This document shows positions 45,881 to 57,266 of a stretch of 64,000 bases of DNA, piece after piece (within the stretch, counting starts at the first letter, position 1; each line of letters starts with the position of its first letter). Position numbers and translations under genes: made by a program. Location of the stretch: the NCBI GenBank assembly GCA_019208055.1, contig JAGXJF010001067.1, positions 1 to 64,000 of the forward strand. The letters run 5' to 3'. Under the pieces are notes generated by a model. That model made no database searches and was not told where the DNA came from. It worked only from the letters and a program-made list of their open reading frames with translations. Source of the DNA: Stipa capillata. Taxonomy: Eukaryota; Streptophyta; Magnoliopsida; Poales; Poaceae.

Positions 45881-46955
45881 CTTCTTGTGCATCGTCGCCG
45901 CCAGTGCCAAGCTCGCACATCGTGGATGGTCGCAGCGCGCTCGCGGCTGACGTCGGAATGGCGCAGCTGGTGTCGACGGTGGCATGGTCTTGGCCACCGT
46001 CTGGCCGCGCCGTAGGCGTGACGATTCTGCCGTGGTGCCACAGAGCTGCTCGTCATTGTCCGCATGACACAACAGGGCACGAGCTCATGATAGCTGGGCG
46101 TGTTGTTGCTGTCGGCAGCGACGCCGTAGGAGCTGCTCATTCCACCAGAGCGGTCTCTCCTTCTACCACTATCCGGTGGTGTGAAAAATCCTGAATTGAC
46201 ATCACATCAATTAGGACTGGGGAGAGATCAGTTATTTGCTACTACAAAAAATGAGCACTCCAGTATACATATTAATAATCAAGACTAAAACATGAAAATG
46301 AATGATAAAGAGCCGGTGAAGAACATGTCTTGATTGGCCAGTTCTGCAAGGGATAAAATGATTCTCAATGCTTGCCAAATCTGCAAGAAAAATAAACAAT
46401 AAGGGCCCAAATCAAGAACCAAATCAACCAAGAACAAGTGTGAATTACAAAAAAAAGAAAGAACATACCAAGAAATAGGCCCTGGGTCGACCGCTTCTTG
46501 CCACCTCCATGGAGGATTAGAGGTCCAGGAAGCAACGTCGATCGAAGGCGTTCGACGGAGGAGCAGGGTCTCTAACGGACCAGCCGAGACCGTTGGAGCG
46601 AGATCTCGCAGGGCCCATGGTGGAAAAATTCAGGCGTGCGAACGGGGAGGTGGTGGAGATGGGATTTGGAGGAGGAAGTGGGCACCAGAGATGGGCACTA
46701 GAGGTAGGATTTGGGGGAGAAGATGAGCAATGGAGATGAGGCTGAAAAAAAGGACAAGCCGAAAAGTTAGAAATAGATTAAGGACGGTGGCAAATTTTTG
46801 TAAATACAAGGATTGTTTTGGGCTGCCGGATTTTGAAAGATCAATGGTTGTAGAGGATGACTACAAAGGAGAAGGATCGGTATATAGATGGGAAGAGATT
46901 ACCATATATATATGCTTCGTAGTTCCCTCACATGCGTTAATCGAGATAAAAGATG
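45881..46955. other. Intergenic, probably transposon-derived
   Basis: A GC-rich block (45890-46170) is open in several frames but has no known domain. An A-rich part and a GA-rich part at 46480-46740 follow. It may be part of the element that holds the direct repeats upstream. Confidence 0.35.
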
Positions 46956-47397
46956 GTGCCAGCATACTCGCAGGAGTCAGCACCTCAGCAGGAGATCCGG
47001 CGAGTCACTGATTACATGAATGAACTTCTATATCGGGAGGAAATGATGTGGATGCAACGCTCACGAATTAATTGGTTGCGAGAAGGTGATCGCAATACAA
47101 AAAAATTTCATCGCAAAGCAGTCTGGCGTGCAAAGAAGAATAAAATCAAAAAGCTTAAGGATTCATCTGGGGCTTGGATCTCATAACATGATGCCATGGA
47201 AAAATTGGCCGTATCTTTTTTCAAATAGTTGTTTTGCTGTGACCGAAGTCTTAATCCTGACGAGGTGATCAACCTTTTTAATATACAGGTTACGGATGAT
47301 ATGAATGCCCCAGCTGTGCAAAGACTTTTCTGAGGAGGAAATTTTGGACGCCCTCTTCCAAATTGGGCCTTTGAAGGCGCCGGGTCCGGATGGTCTT
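46956..47397 (+). pseudogene. LINE ORF2, segment 1 of 3 (start of reverse transcriptase region)
   Basis: Translation reads through LLYREEMMWMQRSRINWLRE, GDRNTK and HRKAVWRAKKNKIKKL, then FSEEEILDALFQIGPLKAP, the conserved lead-in to the reverse transcriptase of L1-type plant LINEs. Premature stops (TAA near 47184, TAG near 47226) and a frame change near 47310 mark it as dead. It lacks the endonuclease, so it is 5'-truncated at about 46956. It breaks at PGPDG, inside the GTCTT target site of the solo LTR, and resumes at 51369. Confidence 0.85.
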
Positions 47398-50300
47398 TGT
47401 CACGGACCCGGAATCCACATATAATTAGAGGAATGCGAAGTCGCCAAGGACCGAAGGACTCGTCAGCCCAGTGGCACGGTACCTGCGCCGTACGCACCAA
47501 GGTGAGACGATTCGACACCGGCCACAAGCGAGCCGGCCGGAAGCGACCAATCTTCCCCAAACCACATACAGATCCCAGATTCCGATGAAGACTCAGAGTC
47601 GTTCCCGAATCCTACTACGACAAACAAGGTCGGAGGAGCCCGGTGGTTCTACCCACACCCTAACCTAGCTCGGAAGCTAGTGGGTCGCTCGAAAGCCCGG
47701 TAGAACACGCCCACACCCTGCCTGGCCGGCACAGCATCTCAGCCAGCGGGTCACTCAACCAACACCTACTCGACTCAGTAGAAAATGGTACGGCCTCGAT
47801 CCTTCACGGCATACCCATACACTTCATATCATACACGCACGGTGCAGGGGCAGCCTGAATTAACAACTCGGATATCATCACAAAGTTCTACAGTACGATA
47901 TTACTACTAACAGTCCACGATGGGACAACATATTACATCAGTCGGTTATCACCGGAAACATATCCGAGTACGGAGAAACTTAACAACAGCGGAAGCAAAA
48001 TAAATGAGTCCCACAGCGGCTTAGTGGCCGCTGAACAAAAGCTACGACCTATCCCATAGATCGACTAACTAACCGAGGAAACATCAATTTCAGACATCGT
48101 CAAAATAATCTTCGACCACCGGCTCACCTGCAAGCTCTAGGAATATCCTAGGTGAGTACAAACGTACTCGCAAGGCTTAATCGTGCTTGATTAAATGTCC
48201 TACACATACTAGTACAGCAATAAGTAAACATGATGCTTCTCAGAGTAACAATATACATAAGAAAGGATCATCGAACTTTAAATAACATCACAAGTATTAC
48301 TACCCACAATCCGATATCTCTTTCCCATATGAATCCAATCCAAGATCACCATCCAGATCCACAGTCATTTCACAATAAGATCTCACTTGATCCATTTCCA
48401 AAATCAATATACCACACATTTCCAAATCCAGTCCATCCATCATAGCTCTTTATTCTTTAATCTCTCGGACCGTTACCGACACCTCGATTCCTAAGGTGAT
48501 ATGGATGCCTCACTCCCTTGAGGTAGCTAGCCTCCAAGGGGTAGGCCCGTCCATCAACACCAAAGCGTCGATTGTCGCTAACGTCCTCGCGTGGAAAGGG
48601 AAAAATGCACGATGAAGTCACCTCCGGTGGTATGGCGATTATCACACTCAAAACTTCATACACCAGAGTCGCCTCATCACTTCAATAAATACCACCTTAT
48701 CCATCGTGCACCCACCCTCGGCTCTCCCATCTCACTTATTATCAATGTTCCAGTTAACTTAGAAATTTTGATTTGGGACCATCATTGACATACGACATAT
48801 CATACTCCAACCACCCATCGATTCTGACCAAATCCAATCACATTCCCTAGCAGGCTAGTTATACAAACAATACTCGAAAGAATAAAGCACACAATCAGGA
48901 TTATACGAATAATATTAAGAATGCAATGCAACAAGCTCTGCTTGCCTTGGGTGCTAGGATCTAGCTCTTGCTCGGTGTCGTAAGCCAAGTGGTCTTCCTC
49001 TTCAGCCTCTGTTATGAATAACGCAAGTACCGGAAAAGAAGCAAAAAGGAATCCATAAGGTCCAGCATGTATGCATGATATGCTATGCTAAATATGTATT
49101 ACTAAGATGACTTGAGGGTAATTGAATACTAGGGTTGCCCACTTTTACGTGAAGCCTAGTGGAAGTGGTACAAAAACCCTAAATATGCATGCATGTCATT
49201 TTATGCAAGATTACGATGACTTAGGGTTAATAACATCGATGATAGGGCTTGACAAGGTGCTGGTTAGGTTCGTCGTAACGTAAGTAGTGTCAGTCGCGAG
49301 GTTGATGTAAATAGGGTTACAATTGTGTACCTAGGGTTTATCGACTCCCGACGGTGGTAAGATAACTTTTCTTAGGTAACTCCCCATGCATTTGCTCCTA
49401 TTGGAAATCTACTGGTCCCAAATCATAGAGATTCTCATGAGGATTCCAGAAAGGTTTAATTCATCGAAATCGGAGTTACGGTCGCGAACTTAGGGTTAAC
49501 GGGGCCTCGGACGTAACAAAACTTCTACCCTAAGTATCACCCTGTGCATGTAACCCAAATCAACTTTTGATCCAGCCAAAGTGTAGGAAATTTTACAAGG
49601 TTTCCAGAAATATAAAATTTGTCCAATTTGGATTCATGGTTTGAAAGATATGGTCATTTGAATTTCTGTCCAAAAATGGAATTTAAACCCTAACCCTACT
49701 TTCCTTTTTCGGCCTGAGCTAAATTGCTACCCGTACCGAAGCCTACCCCGCCCAAACCTGAAATTTTACGCGCACCCGAACCCATCTTACATCAGATCTA
49801 CCCTACTAACCCACCCCCACCGACATGCGGGTCCCCAAGAGTACTCGTGGCCCAATAGGAAGAGGCCGCGTGGCCTCATTTCTCTCACTCCTCCCTCTCT
49901 CTCACACCCTCACTGTTCCGACCGCTTGGGGCGGCGGCGCTCCACCGGAGAGCTCGCCGGAGGAGCCTCGGGGACGTTCTAGGGCACGGGGAGGATGGCG
50001 GGGGCTCGAGGAGCTCACCGCAAGCTCGAGGAGCTACTCGGGAGCGACGGAGGCGGCCGGATTGGAGCTAGCAACGGCGAGGGCGGCGGGTTTGCTTCGG
50101 TGACCGGCGACGAGGGGGCTCCGAGCTCCGATCTACAAAGAAAGATGGGGGAGGAGGATGAGTAGGTCGGCGGGGTGCTCAGAGAAGGAGAAGGGGATGT
50201 GGCGGAGGACCGAGGTCGCGTCGGGAGCTCGTCGGAGAGGGTCGCCGGCGCTCGGGAAGATGGCGGCGGGGAGCTCCAGAGAGGAGGTGGCGCGGCTCTA

Positions 50301-51368
50301 GGGTTTGGGGGAAGGAGACGAGGGCGAGATGGCTATCGGGGCGGCCCCTTTTATGGGGCGGCGGCTTGGTCCGAGGGGCGGACAACGGGCGGCAGCGCCG
50401 CCCCGCTCGGCCGGTGAGTGGCGGCAACGTGGCGCAGAGGCGTTGACGCGGGGGCAGAAGGCGAGGCGGGCCCGCGTGGCAGCGGCAGAGGGGGGACCGA
50501 CAGGCGGGGCCCACCTGGCGGCGGTAGAGGAGGCGTGCGCGCACGCCGGGGTGCAGAGGGGAAGATGGGCCGGCCTGGGGGCGGCCCAATTGGCGTCGGC
50601 CTGGGTCGGTTAGGGTTTAGTTTTTCTTTTTGATTTTCTTTAATACCAGAACTACTCCCCACGATATTTCATGTACAAATATTCATCCAAAATTTCTGAA
50701 ATTTTTACAGGGTGCTCTACACTTTATTTAGGACCTACTGTATAAATTTGAATCAATTTGGAGTTGTTTTGAATGGGGTTCCAGTTCAAACCCTAGTTTT
50801 GACCTAATCGACGATTCGAACTAGGGTTAGGTCTTAAAGTGCTCCAAAAATTGTGAAACTTGGCATGGACCTAGTATTCACTATTTCATGCCCAATCCCA
50901 CAGTTTGAAAAGATTTCATCCACCTTTGGTCCACTTTTTCTCAAACCCTAGTTTCCTCGACGCTTTAGGGTTTCCTCTCGGAGGGTCTATTCGAGCTAGG
51001 TTTCCATGTGATCTTCGGGGCAACTTTGGGGAAAGAGGGAAAGATTAGGAGGGAGAAGGTTTCAGAGGGGCTCATCGACGGGGTTCACTGACCCCACCCC
51101 CTTGCTAGGGTTTTTTATCGAAGTTCGACACTTCAAATAAATTGATTGGTGTTTGTTAACGTATCCACCGAGGATGAGATATTAACATGTTATATAATTT
51201 CAAACATGTTGATTGGTGTTTGCAACAATTACCCACCGAGGATGAAATATTAACATATTCTATAAAATTAAATCGATATACAACTAAGTTTAAACAAGGT
51301 GTGGTGATGATGATGCCATGTACGCATGAATGCAGCAAAAACCTAGTTTATTACAGTTGGGTATTACA
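47398..51368 (-). mobile_element. Solo LTR of a Ty3/gypsy element, 3.97 kb, in the LINE
   Basis: It begins TGTCACGGACCCGG (47398) and ends GTATTACA (51368). On the minus strand this is TGTAATAC...GTCCGTGACA. It is flanked by perfect GTCTT duplications (47393-47397 and 51369-51373). No second LTR copy, primer site or gene is found inside, so it is a solo LTR from intra-element recombination. It has the long-LTR layout seen also at 12640-16445: a GTGAGTAC...GTACTC motif near 48151, a TGCTTGCC block near 48938 and a GC-rich part at 49850-50620. A 67-bp direct repeat lies at 51142-51275. Open frames in the GC-rich part are not genes. Confidence 0.85.
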
Positions 51369-51935
51369 GTCTTCCAGCACGCTTTTATCAAAGAAATTGG
51401 GATACGCTTAAAACAGAGGTAATAGCAGCTATTCAGTTGTTTTTTAGTTCTGGGATTATGCCAAATGGGGTTAATGACACAGCAATAGTGCTTATACCAA
51501 AGATTGAGCATCCTGCAGATCTCAAGGAGTTCCGTCCTATTAGTCTTTGTACAGTGTTGTACAAAATTGTAGCCAAATGCTTGGTTAATTGGCTTCGCCC
51601 AATTCTTGGTGACATTATTACCCCAAATGAAAGTGCATTTGTGCCTGGTAGACTAATCACGGATAATGCATTGTTGGCCTTTGAATGCCTTCACTTCATA
51701 GAACAGCCTACTCCTGCTAGTAACAATTTCTGTGCTTATAAGCTGGATCTCTTGAAAGCGTATGACAGGGTGGACTGGGGTTTTCTGAAAAAGGTGATGT
51801 AGAAGTTGGGTTTTGCTAGTCGCTGGGTTGATTGGATAATGGCCTGTGTTACCACAGTCAAATACTCAGTTAAATTTAATGGATCTCTATCCGAATCGTT
51901 TTCACCATCCCGTGGCCTGCGACAAGGTGACCCGC
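51369..51935 (+). pseudogene. LINE ORF2, segment 2 of 3 (reverse transcriptase fingers and palm)
   Basis: The frame runs on from segment 1 once the solo LTR and one target copy are disregarded. Motifs include SGIMPNGVNDTAIVLIPKI, EFRPISLCTVLYKIVAKCL, NESAFVPGRLITDNALLAFE and KLDLLKAYDRVDW (the first catalytic Asp). SPSRGLRQGDPL ends at the next insertion. One TAG (near 51800) interrupts it. This is a plant L1-type reverse transcriptase of the PF00078 class. Confidence 0.9.
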
Positions 51936-52439
51936 TGACGGTGACATGGCACCCGGGTATTGTCAAGGAGGACGAATCCGGCCCACTGGCTACAGGGCAG
52001 GCCGGGCCGACTACTCGGAGTCCGACTACAACATGGAGGCGCCTCATCAACGTGGAGTACAAGACATGAACTAATACCTGTCCGGCTTACCCGGAATCTG
52101 TTGTAACCGAATAGGAAACTAATCTGTTAGCTGACTCGGACTCTTGTAACCCTATCTCGGTCGCCTATATAAGGCCCGGTAGGAGACCTTCGATAGAAAA
52201 AGGCAATCAAGTCATCTAGGTCATAGATAGTTTCTAAGTCCAAGCAACCTCGAGATCGAATCTCTAGGGCTTGCGGCACTCGGGATACACGCAATACCAG
52301 CCACCAAACACAGGACGTAGGGTATTACCTCTCCGAGAGGGCCTGAACCTGTCTAAATCTTGTCTCCCGTGTGCACCCATCCAGATTTGCTGTGCTCACG
52401 CCGCCCCATAAGTAGTATTGCCAGAATAATACTCCGACA
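51936..52439 (+). repeat. 5' LTR (504 bp)
   Basis: TGACGGTGACATGG...ACTCCGACA. It carries a TATA box (TATATAA, 52166-52172) in CGCCTATATAAGGCCCGG, the likely element promoter. Confidence 0.95.
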
Positions 52440-52459
52440 GTTGGCGCGCCAGGTAGGGG
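52440..52459 (+). other. Primer-binding site region
   Basis: GTTGGCGCGCCAGGTAGGGG directly follows the 5' LTR, the position where a host tRNA primes minus-strand DNA. The tRNA was not identified. Confidence 0.6.
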
Positions 52460-52490
52460 AGTGCGCATAGATCCATCTGCACGAATCCGG

Positions 52491-53975
52491 ATGGGTTTCG
52501 TCAACGTCAACAACGTCTTCGTCCCGGGAAGCATCATGAAATCCGCTTTCATGAGTGCTGTTCCGGACCCCGGTCAGCTTTTCCAATTTGGAAGGTTGAA
52601 CTTCATCGCCGACAAGATCGGCCAGCTTCACCTCTGCTACTCGGCGACGCCCCGACCAGCAGAGGCTCTTCAGCTCTTCAGCACGGGCTCTCCCCCGAGC
52701 CCGCGCTTTCGGCCCCTCTCCTCAGGGAAGAGGCTTCGCCGAAACCGGATCCGTTTGTCGCGCATGAGTTTCGCACTCGGATCCCGACTGGTGGGAGCAA
52801 TTGACTCTCTCCTCCCTGTCCTCGAGTATTACTCGGACGAGGATGAGAGCTCTGGCAGCCACCATCCATCCCGGGAAGTCTTCATGGCCAACGCCGACTC
52901 GCCGAATGGCGGTGATGGCCAAGAGCTCCCCATTGAGGAACAAACACCGGCTGAGCTCGAAGCCACCCGACTCCGACTCCTTGCTAAGGAGGAAGAGTTG
53001 ATCGAGCAACAGACTCGGCTCGCCCGCCAGCGTGACGACCAACGACGCAACGACGACATGAGGGCTCGTGGACGACAGGTCCACAACGAGCTCCGCATGC
53101 GCGAAAGGGAAGGAGTCCCGATATTTCCTCTCCCGAGTCATAACATCGTCGCGGCCACGATGGCGGCACGCGCCATTGAGATCCCCGAGGGCAACCCGGG
53201 GCACGATGAACTTCGCCGACTTCGGGTTCTGCTAGAGGAAACCGCCCTCCAGCATGCCGAAGCTTCAGAGGGTCATCCCGGCTCCTCGGCAGGTGCGAGG
53301 AGTCGGCGCTCTACACCGCCGAAAAGCCCATCAAACGCGGGTAGGCGACGGGCAAGCCCCGACCGACGTCAGCCGGCCGGAGATGTTCATGAGCGACTCG
53401 GTCCCGACCGAGACGCCCGCGGCACCATAGCCGCCAGAACCCGCGCCCGACAGGACGCGGACAAAAACGCCCGTCAAGCTGCACCGGTCCGCGATCGACT
53501 CGGACCAAGGGATCCCGCAGGCGCTGAAGGAAGCGCTCATCATGGGTCCAGGAGAGATGATCGTGGCGGCCACCACAACGATAGCAGTGCCACCAGCCGG
53601 GGACGTTCTCCAACTTCCTCCGGCATGGGATACTCGGGTCCAAAAGCTTTCGGCCCCCGTATCCGCAGTGTCATTTTTCCGTCGCGGTTCCGAGTCACCG
53701 GCATCGACAAGTATACCGGAGAGACCCGACCGGACATTTGGCTGGCCGACTACCACACGGCGTGCAGGACCAATGGTGGGAACGACTACGTCGCGATCCA
53801 TTACCTGCCGCTGTTCCTGGCTGACTCGGCTCGAGCCTGGCTCACCAGCTTACCTCCGGGTTGCATCCAGACATGGAGCGACCTCGAGACCCTTTTTGTG
53901 AACAACTTCCAGGGCACGTACAATCGGCCCGGGAAACGCGTGGGACCTCCACAGTTGTACACAAAAATCGGATGA
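52491..53975 (+). pseudogene. Retrotransposon gag, first part, frameshifted at the end
   Basis: Starts at ATG 52491 (MGFVNVNNVFVPG) and is open to 53975. An acidic and Gln/Arg-rich coiled part (about 52930-53130) and an Arg/Asp-rich disordered linker lead to the gag capsid-like domain near 53650-53935 (WLADYHTACRTNGGND, then LPPGCIQTWSDLETLFVNNF). At about 53940 the frame shifts. The continuation (YIQRFSKKKNSLPEV...) lies in another frame from about 53941. Gag packages the element RNA into virus-like particles in the cytoplasm. Confidence 0.85.
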
Positions 53976-55305
53976 GACTCTCCGCGAGTACATCCAGCGT
54001 TTCTCCAAGAAGAAGAACTCCTTGCCCGAGGTCCGAGAGGGTGACGTCATCACTGCCTTCTCCAAGGGAGTTCGAAGCACCGACCTCATCCACAAGATAG
54101 CGTGCAAGAATCCTCAGACCACGCGCGAGCTCTTTGATATAGCCAACAACTTCGCCACCGGTGAAGAGGCTGTCCGCAGTGCTACTCGGGACGACAAGGG
54201 AAGAAACAAGGGCAAAGGGTCTGACTCACCCAGTCGGGACGCTCAAACCGAGTCGTCCAGGAAGAAGCACCGGAAGCGTAAAGGCGGAGATCTCGTTGCT
54301 GCGGCTGAGCGCGCCCCGCCGCGCCGACCTCAGCGCACCAATGCGACCTTCGAAGAGATGATGAGTCAGCCGTGTCACTTTCATGGGCCTAAGTCCAATC
54401 ATCTGACGCGCGACTGCAACCTCTTGAAGAATCTAAACAAGCCTTACAACAACAATAAGGGAAAAAAGGAGCCCCCTCAGGACGAGGGAGACGAATTCCC
54501 AAAAGAGACCGCTTGCTTGATGATCTTCGGTGGCTCGAACGGCTACGATTCCAAACGTCGCCAGAAGATTATTGATCGAGAGGTCAACGCAGTGGAACCG
54601 GCCGTGCCCAAGTACCTGCGATGGTCCGAGTCCGTAATTTCTTTCGGACGCGCGGATCACCCCGACTACATCCCCCAGCCGGGGCGATTCCCCTTGGTGG
54701 TAGACCCGATCGTTTGCGGCGTCCGCCTCACCAAGGTCCTCATGGACGGCGGGAGTGGTCTCAACATCCTCTACGTCAAGACCCTCGACGACATGAAGAT
54801 TCCTCGCTCCGAGATCAAGCCGACTGGTGCCCCTTCCACGGGGTGGTACCCGGCAAGATGGCGAGTCCACTCGGGCAGGTCAGCCTGCCCGTCACCTTTG
54901 GCACCCCCAACAACTTCCGGACCGAGACTCTCACCTTCGAGGTTGTCGACTTCCCAGGATCTATCATGCCATCTTGGGGCGTCCCTGCTACGCCAAGTTC
55001 ATGGCAGTCCCCAGCTATGTCTACCTGAAGCTCAAGATGCCGGGCCCCCACGGGGTAATCACGGTGCAGAGCAGATTCCAGCACGCTTACACGTGTGACC
55101 TGGAAAACTACAACCTTGCCGCGGCCCAGATCGCCGAGGCCACGTTTGCTGACCTCAAGTCGGCCATGGTTGAGGAAGCACCCCCGGCTAAGAAGGCTTC
55201 GACATCGACATCCTTTCAGCCGGCGCGGGACACCAAGGCCATTCAACTTGATCCCGAAGACCCCTTGAAGACGACGCAGATCGGGACTGCGCTCAGCGAC
55301 AAATA
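53941..55305 (+). pseudogene. Rest of gag and aspartic protease, with frameshifts
   Basis: Contains the end of the gag domain, a zinc-knuckle-like CHFHGPKSNHLTRDC (near 54376-54420), and a retropepsin-like segment with VLMDGGSGLNILY (near 54740-54775, active-site Asp-Gly-Gly). Two further frame changes (near 54835 and 54962) move the reading through all three frames. The final frame (ILGRPCYAKFMAVPSYVYL) ends at a TAG (55303-55305) that lies in the same frame as the reverse transcriptase. In an intact element this would be one gag-pol polyprotein or a readthrough product. Confidence 0.8.
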
Positions 55306-56710
55306 GGAAAGCACGCTCGTCAGCTTCCTCCGGGACAACCGGGATATCTTCGCATGGACATCCTCCGACATGTCCGGAGTTCCACGGGAGGCTGCCAAGC
55401 ACTCTCTGAATGTTCGGCCGGATGCTAGGCCGGTCAAACAGCGCTTGCGCCGATTCGCTGAGGATAGACGCCAGGCTATAGGAGAAGAAATAGCCAAGCT
55501 TTTAGCAGCCGGCTTTATTAAAGAAGTGTATCATCCTGACTGGTTAGCGAACCCAGTTCTTGTTCGCAAAAAGAATGGAAAGTGGATGATGTGCGTTGAC
55601 TATACTAGCCTTAACAAGGCATGTCCCAAAGATCCTTTCACTCTCCCTCGCATCGACCAAGTGATCGACTCCACGGCAGGGTGCGAGATGTTGTGCTTTC
55701 TCGATGCTTACTCGGGCTATCACCAGATCAAGATGAAGGAGGATGACGAGATTAAGACATCTTTCATCACTCCCTTTGGTGCTTTCTGCTACGTTTCCAT
55801 GCCCTTCGGCCTGAAGAACACCGGCGCTACATACCAACGGTGCATACAGCGCTGCCTTCAATCACAGATCGGTCGAAACGTGCAAGCATACATCGACGAT
55901 GTGGTGATCAAGTTCCAGAAGAAAGAAGACCTCCTAAATGACTTGGAAGAAACCTTTTCCAACCTTAGGAAATTCAGCATGAAGCTCAACCCCGAAAAGT
56001 GCGTGTTCGGGGTCCCTTCGGGCAAGCTACTCGGTTTCATCGTTTCCGAGCGGGGAATCGAGGTCAACTCAGAAAAGATTGACGCCATCGTCAAGATGGG
56101 CCCGCCCAAGAACCTCAAGGACTTCAACATCAGCCTCGACTTCGCCGCCGTGGCACACCCACGCTCCAACGGGCAAGTCGAGCGGTCCAACGGCCTGATC
56201 ATGCAAGGCCTCAAGCCTCGGATCTTCCAGCGGCTGAACAAATTCGCAGGCAAATGGGCAGCCGAGGTACCTTCAGTGCTATGGAGCTTACGCACGACGC
56301 CCAATCGGTCGACCGGCTACACACCTTTCTTCATGGTCTATGGAGCCGAAGCTGTGCTCCCGCATGACTTGGAATATGGCTCCCCGCGAGCCCGCGCCTT
56401 CAACGAGGTCGAGTCAGAAGAAGCACGGCAACACGCTCTCGACCAACTCGAGGAAGCACGCGAGGTCGCGCTACTTCGGTCGGCCAAATACCAGCAGGCC
56501 CTGCGGCGTTACCACAGCCGGCACGTACGGGGCCGCTCATTCAACGTCGGCGACTTGGTTCTACGCCGAGTGCAGTCCAACAAAGAGCAACATAAACTTT
56601 TCCCGCCATGGGAAGGCCCGTACATCATCGCCGAAGTGCTACGCCCGGGAGCTTACCGACTGAAGGACAGCGACGGCAATGTCTTCACCAACGCATGGAA
56701 CATAGAATAG
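55306..56710 (+). pseudogene. Pol: reverse transcriptase fused by deletion to the integrase C-terminus
   Basis: The reverse transcriptase is well kept from about 55370: SLNVRPDARPVKQRLRRF, LVRKKNGKWMMCVDY, LCFLDAYSGYHQIKM and the catalytic YIDDVV (near 55890). After GPPKNLKD (about 56120) the text switches directly to integrase, VAHPRSNGQVERSNG, with the last catalytic Glu. The part before a TAG at 56708-56710 reads ELPSVLW-like, YTPFFMVYGAEAVLP and GAYRLKDSDGNVFTNAWNIE. The reverse transcriptase thumb, RNase H, the integrase zinc-binding domain and the first two catalytic Asp residues are missing. The ORF stays open across the join. A few codons (LRRFYA) continue after the final TAG, which looks like a CAG-to-TAG change. 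Confidence 0.9.
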
Positions 56711-57266
56711 CTACGTCGTTTCTACGCTTGAATTTTTTTTCTCAGTGTCTTCGAAACATGAATAAATAATTTCCTTTTGCTCCATTCAAAGCAAGTCTTT
56801 TTCCCGACTGACTGGCTATGCCCGCTCGTAGCGGGCACTCGGCGCATACAGGGCTTCGCCATTCATTCGTGAAATACTTAAGTACCGTGTACAAAGTCCG
56901 ACGTTAAACTTTGTGACCCCAACCGCCGGTTTACGCCGCAACCTTACGCTACACGGGACACACACCCACGGCTAATCCCTATGCAAAGGAGGCTACAACG
57001 GGTTGGCACAGAGCAGAAACTAACAAGCTCAAACACACAGGAACACAAGTCTTTTTCACGCTTGATTTAAAATCACTTGTTCACTGGATAAGTATTTACA
57101 AAAGTCACTCGGCATCCCCGAGTGCACACCAAAGTCACTCGGCATCCCCGAGTGCACACCTAAGTCACTCGGCATACCGAGTGAACACAAAATTTGCTCG
57201 GCAACTATGAGTCCCTTACAAACTTTACTCGGCTAGCCCGAGCAGTTTACAGCTACTCCTATTTGT
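56711..57266. other. Spacer between pol and the antisense gene
   Basis: Untranslated sequence that includes the 30-bp hairpin repeats at 57101-57250. No gene otherwise. Confidence 0.6.
57101..57250. repeat. Array of 30-bp palindromic repeats
   Basis: Two identical 30-bp units (57101-57130, 57131-57160), a near-copy (57161-57190) and two diverged relatives (to 57250). Each contains a self-complementary core, CACTCGGCATCCCCGAGTG. The array sits just past the 3' end of the antisense gene and could act as a terminator or RNA structure for either strand. Confidence 0.8.

Noticed and set aside
49825..50662. Frames up to 136 codons on both strands
   Set aside because: Same situation as above, in the GC-rich part of the solo LTR at 47398-51368.
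57101..57250. CRISPR-like array
   Set aside because: Units are directly adjacent without spacers, palindromic, and inside a eukaryotic retrotransposon.
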